From contig JANQII010000162.1 in assembly GCA_028282195.1 (NCBI GenBank), positions 1 to 42,481 on the forward strand: a stretch of 42,481 nt of DNA, given 5' to 3'. Within the stretch, counting starts at the first letter, position 1, and the number at the start of each line of letters is the position of its first letter. The notes under the pieces are model-generated. The model had not been told where the DNA came from, searched no databases, and worked only from the letters and a program-made list of their open reading frames with translations. The position numbers and the translations under genes are program-made. Of the stretch, positions 26,296-35,330 are shown piece after piece. This stretch comes from Prolixibacteraceae bacterium. Its GTDB lineage: Bacteria; Bacteroidota; Bacteroidia; Bacteroidales; Prolixibacteraceae.

Positions 26296-26384
26296 GAGAC
26301 TGTCCAAAAAGTCAGGTCTACGTCATCCTGTCCCGAGTGCTTGGGACAGAATGACTGGTGTCTTTTTACTTTTGGACAGCCCCT
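26296..26384. repeat. Nested inverted repeat (dispersed Bacteroidota hairpin element)
   Basis: The outer arms CTGTCCAAAAAG (26300-26311) and CTTTTGGACAG (26369-26379) pair with one extra A. The inner arms GTCATCCTGTCCC (26322-26334) and GGGACAGAATGAC (26343-26355) pair with one mismatch around GAGTGCTT. Elements of this shape (GACTGTCC...GTCAT...GGACAGCC) are scattered in many Bacteroidales genomes, in my recollection. It may also end the fumC transcript. Confidence 0.8.
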
Positions 26385-26460
26385 TTTATGCCTGTTTTAA
26401 AAAATTTCAGCTTGCATTTCAATAATTATTCTTAAGTTCGTTCGCTAAATACCCGGAATC

Positions 26461-27333
26461 ATGTGGCAACTCCTTGCTCTTACCTCTGCAGCTTTTTCAG
26501 CACTGGCAGCAATCTTTGAAAAGAAAGCTTTGTTCAGGATTGATGCACTTTTATTTTCACTGGTTCTGTCTGCTTTTACATTTGTGTTGACCATCCCATT
26601 TTTTTGGTTTATTGATTTTGATGTAATCAGGACAGATGCCCTGATGGTGCTATATGTAAAGTCGGTATTAGGTGCAGTTGCTTTTTTGCTGGTTATGCAC
26701 GGAATTCAAAAGAACGAACTTAGCAACTCTTTGCCTTTACTTGTTCTTACCCCCGGAATAGTAGCTGTTGCAGCGTTTTTCTTGTTAGCTGAAAATATTG
26801 GCGCTTATAGTTTGCTGGGGATGTTATTGTTGCTTAGCGGAACTTATTTTCTTCAACTGGATAAAAACAGCAGTTGGTTTTCTCCATTCCTATTTGTGAA
26901 ACGCAATAAGTCACAATGGTATATTATTGGTGCAATTGTACTCTTTTCAACCACATCAATTTTAGATAAATCCATTCTTAAAAATTTCAAGCTACAACCA
27001 GAAGCCTTTTTGCCCATTCAACAATTATTTTTTACGATTAACTTTTTTCTTATTTATCTTTTTAAAAGAAGGCGAAAAGGGGAGCTGAAAAGCCAGTTTA
27101 ACCAAAGCTGGAAAATAATTGTAGCAGTAGCTGTTTTTGCTGTTATATATCGTTATTCACATATTCTTGCAATAAAATCAGGTTCCGTAGCTTTAGTTCT
27201 TTCGATTAAACGAACATCCGTATTTTTTGCCGCTGTTTTTGGTGGTCGTTATTTTAAAGAGCATAATCTTTTAAGGAGAAGTATAGCGGTACTGGTTATG
27301 GTTGTTGGGGCAGTCGTAGTTATTTTGTTTTAA
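26461..27333 (+). CDS. EamA/DMT-family transporter
   Basis: A 290-aa inner-membrane protein with about ten membrane segments in two halves (residues ~1-133 and ~150-290), the normal EamA duplication. The first half begins MWQLLALTSAAFSALAAIFEKKAL and the second half has the matching VLFSTTSILDKSIL. Substrates in this family range from amino acids to sugars and drugs and cannot be assigned here. It is monocistronic: a repeat element precedes it, and the tetR1 gene after it has its own operator. Two GTTCG half-sites of the tetR1 operator type occur at 26436-26444, which is weak evidence for shared control. Confidence 0.85.
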   Translation: MWQLLALTSAAFSALAAIFEKKALFRIDALLFSLVLSAFTFVLTIPFFWFIDFDVIRTDALMVLYVKSVLGAVAFLLVMHGIQKNELSNSLPLLVLTPGIVAVAAFFLLAENIGAYSLLGMLLLLSGTYFLQLDKNSSWFSPFLFVKRNKSQWYIIGAIVLFSTTSILDKSILKNFKLQPEAFLPIQQLFFTINFFLIYLFKRRRKGELKSQFNQSWKIIVAVAVFAVIYRYSHILAIKSGSVALVLSIKRTSVFFAAVFGGRYFKEHNLLRRSIAVLVMVVGAVVVILF

Positions 27334-27383
27334 TGGAACCTGACCCTTCAATTATAACTTTTAAAATAGCTTTTTTCATAAAA

Positions 27384-27403
27384 TCATAACATGTTATGAT
27401 TGT
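27384..27403. promoter_or_regulatory. 20-bp perfect palindrome upstream of tetR1
   Basis: AATCATAACATGTTATGATT is perfectly self-complementary and nearly identical to the palindrome at 5747-5766 upstream of the RIC-like gene (one central base differs). It lies 54 bp before the tetR1 start. Its size and arms suggest a Crp/Fnr-family activator site linking this uptake cassette with the stress gene. Confidence 0.65.
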
Positions 27404-27441
27404 GATATTCAAAAATTGAAGCTTATTTTGTCGCGTAAAAC

Positions 27442-27454
27442 CGAACGACGTTCG
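27442..27454. promoter_or_regulatory. TetR1 operator, copy 1 (autoregulatory)
   Basis: CGAACG-A-CGTTCG is a perfect odd-centred palindrome ending 2 bp before the tetR1 ATG. The same CGAAC...GTTCG form recurs at 28083-28095 before the receptor gene. Binding here would block the promoter or early transcript of tetR1. Confidence 0.7.
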
Positions 27455-27456
27455 AA

Positions 27457-28065
27457 ATGGTTCAGGTACTTAAAGAACAGATTGATAAGAAGATCGTTGC
27501 AGCAGCAAGAACTGAGTTTATTGCGATGGGATTTAAAAACGCATCCATGCGTACCATTGCAAAAAATGCTGATGTCCCACTAAGTAGCATCTATAGTTAT
27601 TATAAAAGTAAAAATGAACTTTATTTGACAATCCTTGCACCGGTAATCAGTTATCTGGATGCATTTATTATTGGAAGGGAAGCACAAGTACCTGAAAATG
27701 ATATTGATCTTAACAGTTGGCATCAGTGGGCAGCACATACAATTGTAGAATTAGCTAAAAGATATAGGGATGAGCTCAACCTTTTGATTTTTAAATCATA
27801 TGGATCATCACTTGAAAAGAAGTGTGAAGAATATATAGATATCTATACTAAAAGAAGTGTAGAATTTATGAAAATGATAGGTAAAACCAGACCTCAGTTT
27901 CATTCAGATATTTCTGAATTTTTCCTTCATGCAACTGGGGCACAGATATTTGCTATTATTGGTGAAATAGTAACCCACAAGTTGAAAGATGAAGAACTTG
28001 AAAAATTTGTAAATGAGTATGTCACGTTTACAATTGGCGGTTGGATGAATTTATTTAACACATAA
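27457..28065 (+). CDS. TetR/AcrR-family regulator of cassette 1
   Basis: 202 aa, standard TetR length. The HTH is at residues ~12-55: IVAAARTEFIAMGFKNASMR, then TIAKNADVPLSSIYSYYKSK as the recognition part. The C-terminal ligand domain shares many residues with the second TetR at 32207 (YRDELNLL, KSYGS, FLHATG/FLKTNG, GEIVTHKL/GEIVSHDL), so they are paralogues. The recognition helix differs (PLSSIYSYY against STGNIYKYY), which fits the different operators. Perfect palindromes lie before this gene and before the receptor that follows 48 bp later. It probably represses both. The inducer is unknown. Confidence 0.88.
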   Translation: MVQVLKEQIDKKIVAAARTEFIAMGFKNASMRTIAKNADVPLSSIYSYYKSKNELYLTILAPVISYLDAFIIGREAQVPENDIDLNSWHQWAAHTIVELAKRYRDELNLLIFKSYGSSLEKKCEEYIDIYTKRSVEFMKMIGKTRPQFHSDISEFFLHATGAQIFAIIGEIVTHKLKDEELEKFVNEYVTFTIGGWMNLFNT

Positions 28066-28070
28066 TTTTT

Positions 28071-28095
28071 TTCGAACAGACTCGAACATTGTTCG
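28071..28095. promoter_or_regulatory. TetR1 operator, copy 2, with extra half-site
   Basis: CGAACA-T-TGTTCG (28083-28095) is a perfect palindrome of the same shape as 27442-27454, ending 18 bp before the receptor ATG. A half-site TTCGAACA precedes it at 28071-28078. The double occurrence around tetR1 supports CGAACrnyGTTCG as the TetR1 recognition sequence. Confidence 0.7.
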
Positions 28096-28113
28096 GTATT
28101 GAATTTGAATAAT

Positions 28114-30552
28114 ATGAGAAATTTAAAAACTTACATAGCATTATTATTTTTAATGCTCTCGTTTTCAGCATTGAAAGCACAGGTTACCCTCAAGGGTAGA
28201 GTTATTAATCCAAAAAACAAAGAAGCACTCTCTGGTGCGAATGTTTTTATAGACGGGACTTCCAAAGGAGTTGTTACCAACCACAAAGGATTTTATGAAT
28301 TCCAGGTACCTAAAGGGAAAAATAAAATTACTTGTTCGTTTATTGGTTTTCATACAATAAGCAAAGTCGTTGATTGCACCCGGGCAGAAACAACACTGAA
28401 TTTTGAACTAAAAGAACAAAACAGGGAGTTAACAGAAGTTGAGGTTAAAGCAAGTAGTAATAAAGCCATAATTCGGGAGATTGTACAAAGCCCCATGTCG
28501 GTAACTGTAATTGACGGTGCAACCATCAGAGGGCGTTCATCAGGCTTACAGGAAGTGCTTACCCGTACTTCTGGAATAAAAATCAGGCAGGAAGGGGGGC
28601 TGGGTAGCCGGACTAAAATCTCTGTACATGGTCTTGAAGGAAAGCGGGTTGGTGTGTTTATTAATGGATTTCCGCTTAACACCCCTGATGGATCTTTTGA
28701 TATCAATGAAATCCCGATTGATGTAATTGAACGGATTGAAGTGTATAAAGGAATTGTTCCTGCAGAATACGGAGGTGATGGTCTTGGTGGTGCTATCAAT
28801 ATTGAAACCCGGGAAGTAGACTGTGACCTGGTTGCTTTTACCCATGAAATTTCCAACTTTGACACCTACCGGACATTTAATGCAGTAAGAAAAAAGTTTG
28901 ACAAGCCAGGCATCCAGCTTGGTTTGGCATTGTTGTACAGCCGATCGGATAATGACTACTCAATGGATTTAACCAAGTTTGATCCTGATCTTCCAAAAAT
29001 CCCTTATTCTGATGTAACAAGGAACAATGATTTTTATTCGTCCCGAATGATCGTTGGAACGGTTGTTTTCGATAAGCTTTGGTTTGACGAAATAGAATTT
29101 GAAGTTGCAGCTTATAAAAACAGGAAGGAACTACAACAAATCAGGTTTGATTCCCGATCGGCACATACGTATGGAACTAACCTGATCAATATATTCCATC
29201 TGGTAAAAGAAGATTTTTTGGTAAAAGGATTGAATTTTAAGTCCAGCATGGTTGTGCCTATCATCAATACACACTTTGTAGATACCTCCCGGGTCATTTA
29301 TTCCTGGGACCCGAATTTGCCACCATCACCGCAAAAAGGTGAATCCAGTGATGAAGAATATAACCTGACTGATGACAAACAGCGTGAGTTCCTACATCGG
29401 TTAAACCTTCAATATACTATTTCTGAAAAACACAGGATAAACCTAAACAATCAATTTGGCTATTCAAAATATCTACCCAACGATGAATTTCTTGGGAGAC
29501 TGGTTGATTTTGAACTTAAAGATTTCCCCAGCATCTCACGTACAAATATTGCAGGTCTTGCTCATGAATATTTTAGTGAAGGTAGAAAACTTCAAAATGC
29601 ATTTATCCTTAAATCCTATTACATTAATTCAAAGGTATATCAATCAGATGTAAGACTGCTGAATGAAGAAAACAATGGTTTCTTACAAGAGCCTCCAAAT
29701 TCAAATATTAAAAACCATTATTGGGGATTTAGTGAAGGATTAAGTTATGAATTCCTTCCAGGGATCAGGGCGAAACTCTCTTATTCCAGTAATTACAGGT
29801 TACCAGATGCACGTGAACTTTTTGGGGATGGAATTACAATTAGATCTGCTTCTGATTTGAAGCCTGAAAAAAGTAAGAATTTCAATGTTGGGCTCTTACT
29901 GGATAAAGAGAACCTTTTCAATATGAAACGTATCCAATTTGAAGCCAATGGATTTTATACTTCGATGGAAGACTTGATCCGGTTGGAGTGGGCTGACTTC
30001 GCGAAATTTCAATACATGAACCTGGATGAGTCAGTTAATCAGGGGATTGATGCAGATCTTAAAGTTGATTTTACAGATGTGTGGTATGGATATTTTAATG
30101 CAACCTTACAGAATTTGCGGAATACCAAAAAGTATGAAACAGAGGATAAAGGGCAAATAAGCCCAAAATACAATAAAAGGGTACCACAAATCCCCTGGTT
30201 CTATTTCAATTATGGATTTGAATATCACAGGGCTGACTGGATTGGCAAAGGTGAACTCTCCAGGATATATTTTGATGCCTCTTATGTGCACGATTACAGC
30301 TTTGCCTGGAAATTTGATGCCAGCAAAGCTACCGAACATCTCTGGAAGATACCTTCATACCACACATTTAACCTGGGGTTACAACAGTCGTTTCTGGACA
30401 ATAAGCTGGCACTTAATTTCGAGGTCAACAATATAACAAATCAGACGGTACTCAATAATTTCCGGTTGCCTTTGCCTGGCAGGACCTATAGGCTAAAACT
30501 AATATTTAACTGGTTCAGGGATAAATCGGAACAAGGAGCAATGGGTTTTTAA
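28114..30552 (+). CDS. TonB-dependent receptor of cassette 1
   Basis: 812 aa from the ATG at 28114; a TTG five codons earlier is inside the operator region and unlikely. Signal peptide MRNLKTYIALLFLMLSFSALKA, CarboxypepD_reg-like domain ~25-105 (TLKGRVINPKNKEALSGANV), TonB-box region VEVKAS near 115, plug ~125-240 (VHGLEGKRVGVFINGFPLN...IERIEVYKGIVPAEYGGDG), then a barrel. Strong paralogue of the receptor at 32872, with the same GLEGKRVG and YKGIVPA motifs. Controlled by TetR1. It is followed by a DUF4374-like lipoprotein, an arrangement also known for xenosiderophore uptake in Bacteroides; the ligand here is inferred at best. Confidence 0.9.
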   Translation: MRNLKTYIALLFLMLSFSALKAQVTLKGRVINPKNKEALSGANVFIDGTSKGVVTNHKGFYEFQVPKGKNKITCSFIGFHTISKVVDCTRAETTLNFELKEQNRELTEVEVKASSNKAIIREIVQSPMSVTVIDGATIRGRSSGLQEVLTRTSGIKIRQEGGLGSRTKISVHGLEGKRVGVFINGFPLNTPDGSFDINEIPIDVIERIEVYKGIVPAEYGGDGLGGAINIETREVDCDLVAFTHEISNFDTYRTFNAVRKKFDKPGIQLGLALLYSRSDNDYSMDLTKFDPDLPKIPYSDVTRNNDFYSSRMIVGTVVFDKLWFDEIEFEVAAYKNRKELQQIRFDSRSAHTYGTNLINIFHLVKEDFLVKGLNFKSSMVVPIINTHFVDTSRVIYSWDPNLPPSPQKGESSDEEYNLTDDKQREFLHRLNLQYTISEKHRINLNNQFGYSKYLPNDEFLGRLVDFELKDFPSISRTNIAGLAHEYFSEGRKLQNAFILKSYYINSKVYQSDVRLLNEENNGFLQEPPNSNIKNHYWGFSEGLSYEFLPGIRAKLSYSSNYRLPDARELFGDGITIRSASDLKPEKSKNFNVGLLLDKENLFNMKRIQFEANGFYTSMEDLIRLEWADFAKFQYMNLDESVNQGIDADLKVDFTDVWYGYFNATLQNLRNTKKYETEDKGQISPKYNKRVPQIPWFYFNYGFEYHRADWIGKGELSRIYFDASYVHDYSFAWKFDASKATEHLWKIPSYHTFNLGLQQSFLDNKLALNFEVNNITNQTVLNNFRLPLPGRTYRLKLIFNWFRDKSEQGAMGF

Positions 30553-30613
30553 AATATAAAAGATGAAGATGATTGCAGGAGGCTTGGTCCATAACTAAAA
30601 TGAAGGTCTCGAC

Positions 30614-30653
30614 AAAGTCATCTGATCAGTTTTGCAGCAAAATTTTATGAAAG
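30614..30653. repeat. Dispersed repeat, half copy
   Basis: AAAGTCATCTGATCAG followed by TTTTGCAGCAAAATTTTATG matches 42171-42210 with about five differences in 40 bases. At 42138-42187 the same unit forms a full inverted repeat, while only the right arm is present here. It lies in the 150-bp gap between receptor and lipoprotein genes. Confidence 0.65.
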
Positions 30654-30704
30654 AACGAATAGTTATCATTTTAAATAGTATTAACATTTTAAATTTCAAT
30701 AATC

Positions 30705-31901
30705 ATGAACAAAATTTTTTACAGTTTCGTTTTTGCCTGCCTCATTCTTCTGGTAGCCTGCGATGACGATAATGAAAATAATGAAGATCCTACACCACAG
30801 GCTGAAAAGGTAGAATTTATCCACAATGTTGTTGTTGGGGATAATACTTATCTCAAAGGTATCAAGGATATTAATGTTGGAAGCGTTGATAATGCAAACT
30901 CATTTACTCATTCAAAAACAGCAAACATGGTCATTCAGGATGACAACTTTTTTGTTTTTGAAGGAGAGGAAGATAAAATCTATAAATATCTTCGCACAGA
31001 TGAAGGTATTGAAAGAGTCGGTTCGGCACTTATTCTTCCACCTAAATCAAAAGTAACCTCAATGTATTGTTTAAATGACAGTAAAGCTTATGCTGCACTA
31101 CCTGGTATCGGAAAAGTTGCTGTTATTAATACACAGGATATGACAATCGAAAAGCAAATTGATCTTTCAAGCTATGCACTTGGCCAGGAGAATGGTGATA
31201 ATAATCCCGAGCCTATGGTGCCAATAGCCAGGGATGGTAAATTATTTGTTTTTTTATGGCAGGAAATAGCAGCGTTTTACCCTAATCCGGGAGCACACAC
31301 TGTTGTAATTGATATGGTAACCGATACTCCTGAAAAAATGATAAGTGATACAAGAGGTACAATGCTTTGTGGAATGCCTGCGGGAGAAGCGTTTATTGAT
31401 GAAAAAGGGGATATCTATGTGTATTCGCAGGGAGGATTTGGTTATTTCCCTCAATACAGTGATGGCTTTTTAAGAATTAAAAAAGGGGAAACAGATTATG
31501 ATCCGGATTATTTCTTTTCAATAAAGGATAAAAGTATTAATGAGATTACAAATAATATGGCAGATTACGTAAATCAATATGTTTATTTAGGTAATGGTGA
31601 AATAATTGGTTATATAAATGTTCCCGGCGACGCGAGCAACCCTCCTGATTTTGTGAATGACAGGACTATGCAGCCCTGTAAAATTAATATCTATAACCAG
31701 ACAATTGAAAAGCTTGATATACCAGCATCAACAGGGTGGTCAGGTTGTATTACAAAAGCTGGCAGCGATAATATCTTGTTTGGTATGGTGACCCCCGAAG
31801 GGATGGGATATTATCAATACAACCATAAAACACAAAATTACTTAGGCAAAGTAATTGAAACGCAAGGTGCACCTTTTAGGATTTTTGAGTTTAAAGAATA
31901 G
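30705..31901 (+). CDS. DUF4374-like surface lipoprotein of cassette 1
   Basis: 398 aa. Signal ending VAC puts lipid Cys19 before DDDNENNED, an acidic signal for surface export. The body is made of repeated beta units (KVAVINTQDMTIEKQIDL, HTVVIDMVTDTPEKMI, GDIYVYSQGG, CKINIYNQTIEKLDIP) typical of a seven-bladed propeller, as in DUF4374 proteins. It follows the TonB receptor by 152 bp and has a clear paralogue at 35331. In Bacteroides thetaiotaomicron a surface propeller lipoprotein (XusB) captures enterobactin for its receptor. By analogy this may bind a siderophore or similar ligand; not proven. A strong terminator follows at 31941. Confidence 0.82.
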   Translation: MNKIFYSFVFACLILLVACDDDNENNEDPTPQAEKVEFIHNVVVGDNTYLKGIKDINVGSVDNANSFTHSKTANMVIQDDNFFVFEGEEDKIYKYLRTDEGIERVGSALILPPKSKVTSMYCLNDSKAYAALPGIGKVAVINTQDMTIEKQIDLSSYALGQENGDNNPEPMVPIARDGKLFVFLWQEIAAFYPNPGAHTVVIDMVTDTPEKMISDTRGTMLCGMPAGEAFIDEKGDIYVYSQGGFGYFPQYSDGFLRIKKGETDYDPDYFFSIKDKSINEITNNMADYVNQYVYLGNGEIIGYINVPGDASNPPDFVNDRTMQPCKINIYNQTIEKLDIPASTGWSGCITKAGSDNILFGMVTPEGMGYYQYNHKTQNYLGKVIETQGAPFRIFEFKE

Positions 31902-31940
31902 TTATATATAAGTATATTGAAGGAACAACCTAACAGGTTT

Positions 31941-31976
31941 AGCCCATATCGTTGCGATATGGGCTTTCTTTTTTTA
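31941..31976 (+). terminator. Rho-independent terminator of cassette 1
   Basis: AGCCCATATCG (31941-31951) pairs perfectly with CGATATGGGCT (31955-31965), followed by TTCTTTTTTT. It ends cassette 1. The remaining bases up to the operator at 32185 are A+T-rich without a gene. Confidence 0.88.
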
Positions 31977-32184
31977 TAAACCATTCTGAAGCAGATTGAA
32001 TATTCTCTGTGAATTCAATTAAAATACGCCAATTAAACTGCGGTCTGTTTTGAATTATCATGTTTTTTCCATTCCCATTTACTAATGTTTCGCTTACATA
32101 TTTAAGTTCTAACAGAAGATAGAAAAATCATCATTATTAGGGATTGTAGCACTTTTTTAGAATATCAATATTTGTACTTTTAAA

Positions 32185-32201
32185 AGAAAACACTGTTTTC
32201 T
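32185..32201. promoter_or_regulatory. TetR2 operator (autoregulatory)
   Basis: AGAAAACA-C-TGTTTTCT is a perfect 17-bp odd-centred palindrome ending 5 bp before the tetR2 ATG, the same placement as the TetR1 operator before its gene but with a different half-site (GAAAACA against CGAACG). No second copy was found in the 32-bp gap before the receptor gene, so the operon is probably read from this one site. Confidence 0.7.
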
Positions 32202-32206
32202 AATAA

Positions 32207-32839
32207 ATGCAGGTTAAAAAAGAATATATCAGAAAAAATATCCTCGAAGCAGCAAAAGTTGAATTTTCTGCCAATGGTTTCAAGGATACATCCATGAGGG
32301 AAATTGCCCGAAGGGCAAAAACCTCTACAGGTAATATCTATAAATATTATCGTGATAAAAACAAACTGTTAATAGCTGTTCTTGACCCGCTTATGGAGGC
32401 TTTGGATAATATGTTCGGTAATTTTGAAGACACCTCTTCTGATATTACGGTTGACGTATTTACCTCTGAAGAATACAAGCAGGGAATGATTGCCATGGAA
32501 ATGGAGTTAACCACAAAATACAGGGATGAATTAAACCTACTCATTAACAAATCCTATGGCTCAGGGGTGAAAATCTTTTACGATAAATTAATCGAAAGAT
32601 ATACTGAAGCAAGTAAAGAATATATGAGGTCGGCCCAGGAAAAATTCCCTGAGCTTGATTTGGAAGTATCAGAACTATTTCTAAAGACCAATGGCCATAT
32701 TACGTTTTTAATCATGGGGGAGATTGTATCCCATGATTTAACCATTGAAGAAACAAAAAAATACCTGTCGGATTTTTTACATTATTCCTCTTCCGGATGG
32801 GAAGCAATTATGAGTAAAGAAAAGAAGAATGGGGGTTAG
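32207..32839 (+). CDS. TetR/AcrR-family regulator of cassette 2
   Basis: 210 aa. N-terminal HTH at ~10-55: ILEAAKVEFSANGFKDTSMR and EIARRAKTSTGNIYKYYRDK. The ligand domain is paralogous to the TetR at 27457 (shared YRDELNLLINKSYGSG, GEIVSHDLTIEE, SSGW/IGGW endings). A perfect palindrome with GAAAACA half-sites precedes it. The receptor begins 32 bp downstream, so the regulator, receptor and perhaps lipoprotein form one transcript under autorepression. The C terminus is longer than that of TetR1 and ends in a lysine-rich tail. Inducer unknown. Confidence 0.88.
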   Translation: MQVKKEYIRKNILEAAKVEFSANGFKDTSMREIARRAKTSTGNIYKYYRDKNKLLIAVLDPLMEALDNMFGNFEDTSSDITVDVFTSEEYKQGMIAMEMELTTKYRDELNLLINKSYGSGVKIFYDKLIERYTEASKEYMRSAQEKFPELDLEVSELFLKTNGHITFLIMGEIVSHDLTIEETKKYLSDFLHYSSSGWEAIMSKEKKNGG

Positions 32840-32871
32840 CAAAACAAGTTACAATATAAAACATATCAAAA

Positions 32872-35208
32872 ATGATTTTACGGATTTTTATAATATCATG
32901 CCTTGCATTAAGCAATTTCATATCGGTTGCCCAAACTACTTTACTTAAAGGGTCAGTGAGGGATGCCAGTACCAATTATCCGGTTATAGGTGTCAACATT
33001 ATTGTTGAAGAACTTCAAAAAGGAACTGTTACGGATGTTGATGGTAAGTACAATTTATCATTGCCATTTGGTGAATATACACTTGTTTTTTCCTCGGTAG
33101 GTTATGAGACTGTAAAAAAGCAGGTTAATTATAACCAGGAAAAGATTACCCTTAATGTAGTTCTTAAAGAATCAGTTACACAGATAAATGAAATCCAGGT
33201 TACCGCAAAATCAGAAGCACGGCAAATTCGTGAACAGGCAATGCCTATTTCGGTAATCACCATGGATGCACTGCAGGGAACTGTCAGCGATGTAAGTGAA
33301 GTCCTTTCTAAAACTTCCGGCGTTAAAATACGCACCGCAGGAGGTGAGGGGAGTGCTACGCGGATTTCGGTACGGGGGCTTGAAGGAAAACGGGTGGGCT
33401 TTTTTGTTGATGGGACACCTCTTAATGATAATACTGATTTTATTAATGTAAATGATATTCCTGTAGACATGATAGAGCGTGTGGAAGTCTATAAAGGGAT
33501 TGTGCCGGCTAAATTCGGTGGATCTGCCATTGGAGGTGCAGTTAATATTGTGTTGAAGGAGTATCCTGAAAAATATGTCAATGCAAGTTATACACTTCAA
33601 TCATTTAATACTCATAAGGTAGCCGCATCAATAAACCGCAGTATTCCCGAAAAAGGCTATGAGTGGGGAGTTGGTGGGTTTTATACTTATTCAGATAATA
33701 ATTATATCATGGAATTACCACTTCGTCCGGGGCAATACATTAAAAGGAATCATGATGCTTTCGATAAAAAAGTTATTGGATCAAGCTTCTCTTCGAAAAG
33801 ATGGTGGTTCGACGAATTTCATTTCGAATTAGCTGCTATTGATACCAAAAAGGAGATTCAGGGGGTTGAATTTAACAATGTCCAGCATGCTGCTAATTAT
33901 GCCAATGCATTTGTTGTGCTGAATAAAAATGAAAAAGCAGATTTTCTGACAGAAGGTCTTGACCTGGTGTTTGAGCATGTGTTTGCTTATACGGTATACC
34001 GCCATGAAGATAAAAGTATTTACACTTATGACTTTGATGGGGAAATAAAAGATACAATGATTAATAAAGGCGGAGGTGAAATTGGCGTTGAACCCAATGA
34101 CCTGCGTTTGGAGAAACATAGCTTTATACAGAAGATTAATTTAAATTATGTTCTGGATAATCAGCATTCAATTAATTTTAATTCTGTTTTCAGCTTTGTA
34201 AAGGGTTTCCCGGAAGATACACTAAAAGACTATAGCTTGGGGTACAAAACAAATTATGAGAGTAAAATGAATAGTTGGATTGCCGGGCTTTCTTATGAGT
34301 TCAATTCACGAAATCAAAAGTTTACAAACCAGTTATCGATTAAGTATTATTACTATGATATGAATACCACTTTGGTTTCAATATGGGACAAAAAAGCGAC
34401 CCCTGTTCAACTCAATAAAAACGATTATGGGGTTAGCAATGCTTTAAGGTACAAATTTAATCCAAACCTTCTGGCAAAGGGATCATTGGCTTACGATGTC
34501 CGTCTACCAAACGAAACAGAACTCCTGGGCGATGGTTATTTTGTGGCACCCGCATCAAACCTTGAGCCTGAAAGAAATACCAGTGTTAACATAGGGGTGA
34601 TGTTTAGTAAAAACAATAGCCTGGCGGGACAGCTTCAATTGGAAGCAAATGTATTTTACATGTACCTTGAAAATATGATCCGGTATGTAGGTGGTTTAAT
34701 GGATTCGAGATACGAGAATTTTGGCGAAATGAGGGCTTTTGGAGTTGAAGGCGAGATTAAATGGGATGCAACGGATTTTCTCTATTTGTGGGGTAATGCC
34801 ACCTATCAGGATTTAAGGGACGCAAGGGAATTTAATGCTGGTTCGACCGTGCCAAATCCTACCGAAGGATTGCGAATGCCAAACAAACCTTATTTTTTTG
34901 CTAACGCCGGTATTGAATTTCATAAGAATAATTTACTGGGAGGTAGAGGGCAAAATACACGTGTTTTTAGTGACTGTTCATTCGTGGAGGAGTATCTGTT
35001 TGACTTTGAACAAAATGCGGAACTGCAAAAAAATCGGATCCCAAGGTCATTGGTTTTTAATGTTGGCCTTGAACACAGCCTGAGAAACGAAACTATTTTT
35101 ATCGCACTTCAAGCAAATAATATTAACAATGCTGAAGTTGTTTCTGAATTCAGGAGACCTCTGCCCGGACGCAATTATGGACTAAAAATAAGATATATAT
35201 GGAAGTAA
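32872..35208 (+). CDS. TonB-dependent receptor of cassette 2
   Basis: 778 aa. Signal peptide MILRIFIISCLALSNFISVA, CarboxypepD_reg-like domain ~22-105 (LLKGSVRDASTNYPVIGVNI), TonB-box region IQVTAKSEA near 110, plug ~120-230 (VRGLEGKRVGFFVDGTPLN...IERVEVYKGIVPAKFGGS), barrel to RRPLPGRNYGLKIRYIW. Paralogue of the receptor at 28114 along the full length, including the LPGRxYxLK C-terminal strand, but 34 residues shorter. It is preceded by its own TetR and followed 122 bp later by a DUF4374-like lipoprotein, so the whole cassette is duplicated. The ligand is likely related to, but not identical with, that of cassette 1. Confidence 0.9.
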   Translation: MILRIFIISCLALSNFISVAQTTLLKGSVRDASTNYPVIGVNIIVEELQKGTVTDVDGKYNLSLPFGEYTLVFSSVGYETVKKQVNYNQEKITLNVVLKESVTQINEIQVTAKSEARQIREQAMPISVITMDALQGTVSDVSEVLSKTSGVKIRTAGGEGSATRISVRGLEGKRVGFFVDGTPLNDNTDFINVNDIPVDMIERVEVYKGIVPAKFGGSAIGGAVNIVLKEYPEKYVNASYTLQSFNTHKVAASINRSIPEKGYEWGVGGFYTYSDNNYIMELPLRPGQYIKRNHDAFDKKVIGSSFSSKRWWFDEFHFELAAIDTKKEIQGVEFNNVQHAANYANAFVVLNKNEKADFLTEGLDLVFEHVFAYTVYRHEDKSIYTYDFDGEIKDTMINKGGGEIGVEPNDLRLEKHSFIQKINLNYVLDNQHSINFNSVFSFVKGFPEDTLKDYSLGYKTNYESKMNSWIAGLSYEFNSRNQKFTNQLSIKYYYYDMNTTLVSIWDKKATPVQLNKNDYGVSNALRYKFNPNLLAKGSLAYDVRLPNETELLGDGYFVAPASNLEPERNTSVNIGVMFSKNNSLAGQLQLEANVFYMYLENMIRYVGGLMDSRYENFGEMRAFGVEGEIKWDATDFLYLWGNATYQDLRDAREFNAGSTVPNPTEGLRMPNKPYFFANAGIEFHKNNLLGGRGQNTRVFSDCSFVEEYLFDFEQNAELQKNRIPRSLVFNVGLEHSLRNETIFIALQANNINNAEVVSEFRRPLPGRNYGLKIRYIWK

Positions 35209-35330
35209 GGGAAAGAGGGAAGGGGCTTTTGTGTAAGCACTTCCATGATCCTTTTTTTATGAAAACAGGCTTCCTAAAGCTTTTATCTGTCATTTTAATA
35301 AGTATAATTTTTAATTAATAAGATTACATC

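Noticed and set aside
26436..26444. Two GTTCG half-sites upstream of the EamA gene as a third TetR1 operator
   Set aside because: They are overlapping direct, not inverted, copies and are too short to separate from chance.
35252..35275. GAAAACAG half-site before the second lipoprotein as a TetR2 site
   Set aside because: Only one arm is present and the spacing does not form a palindrome.
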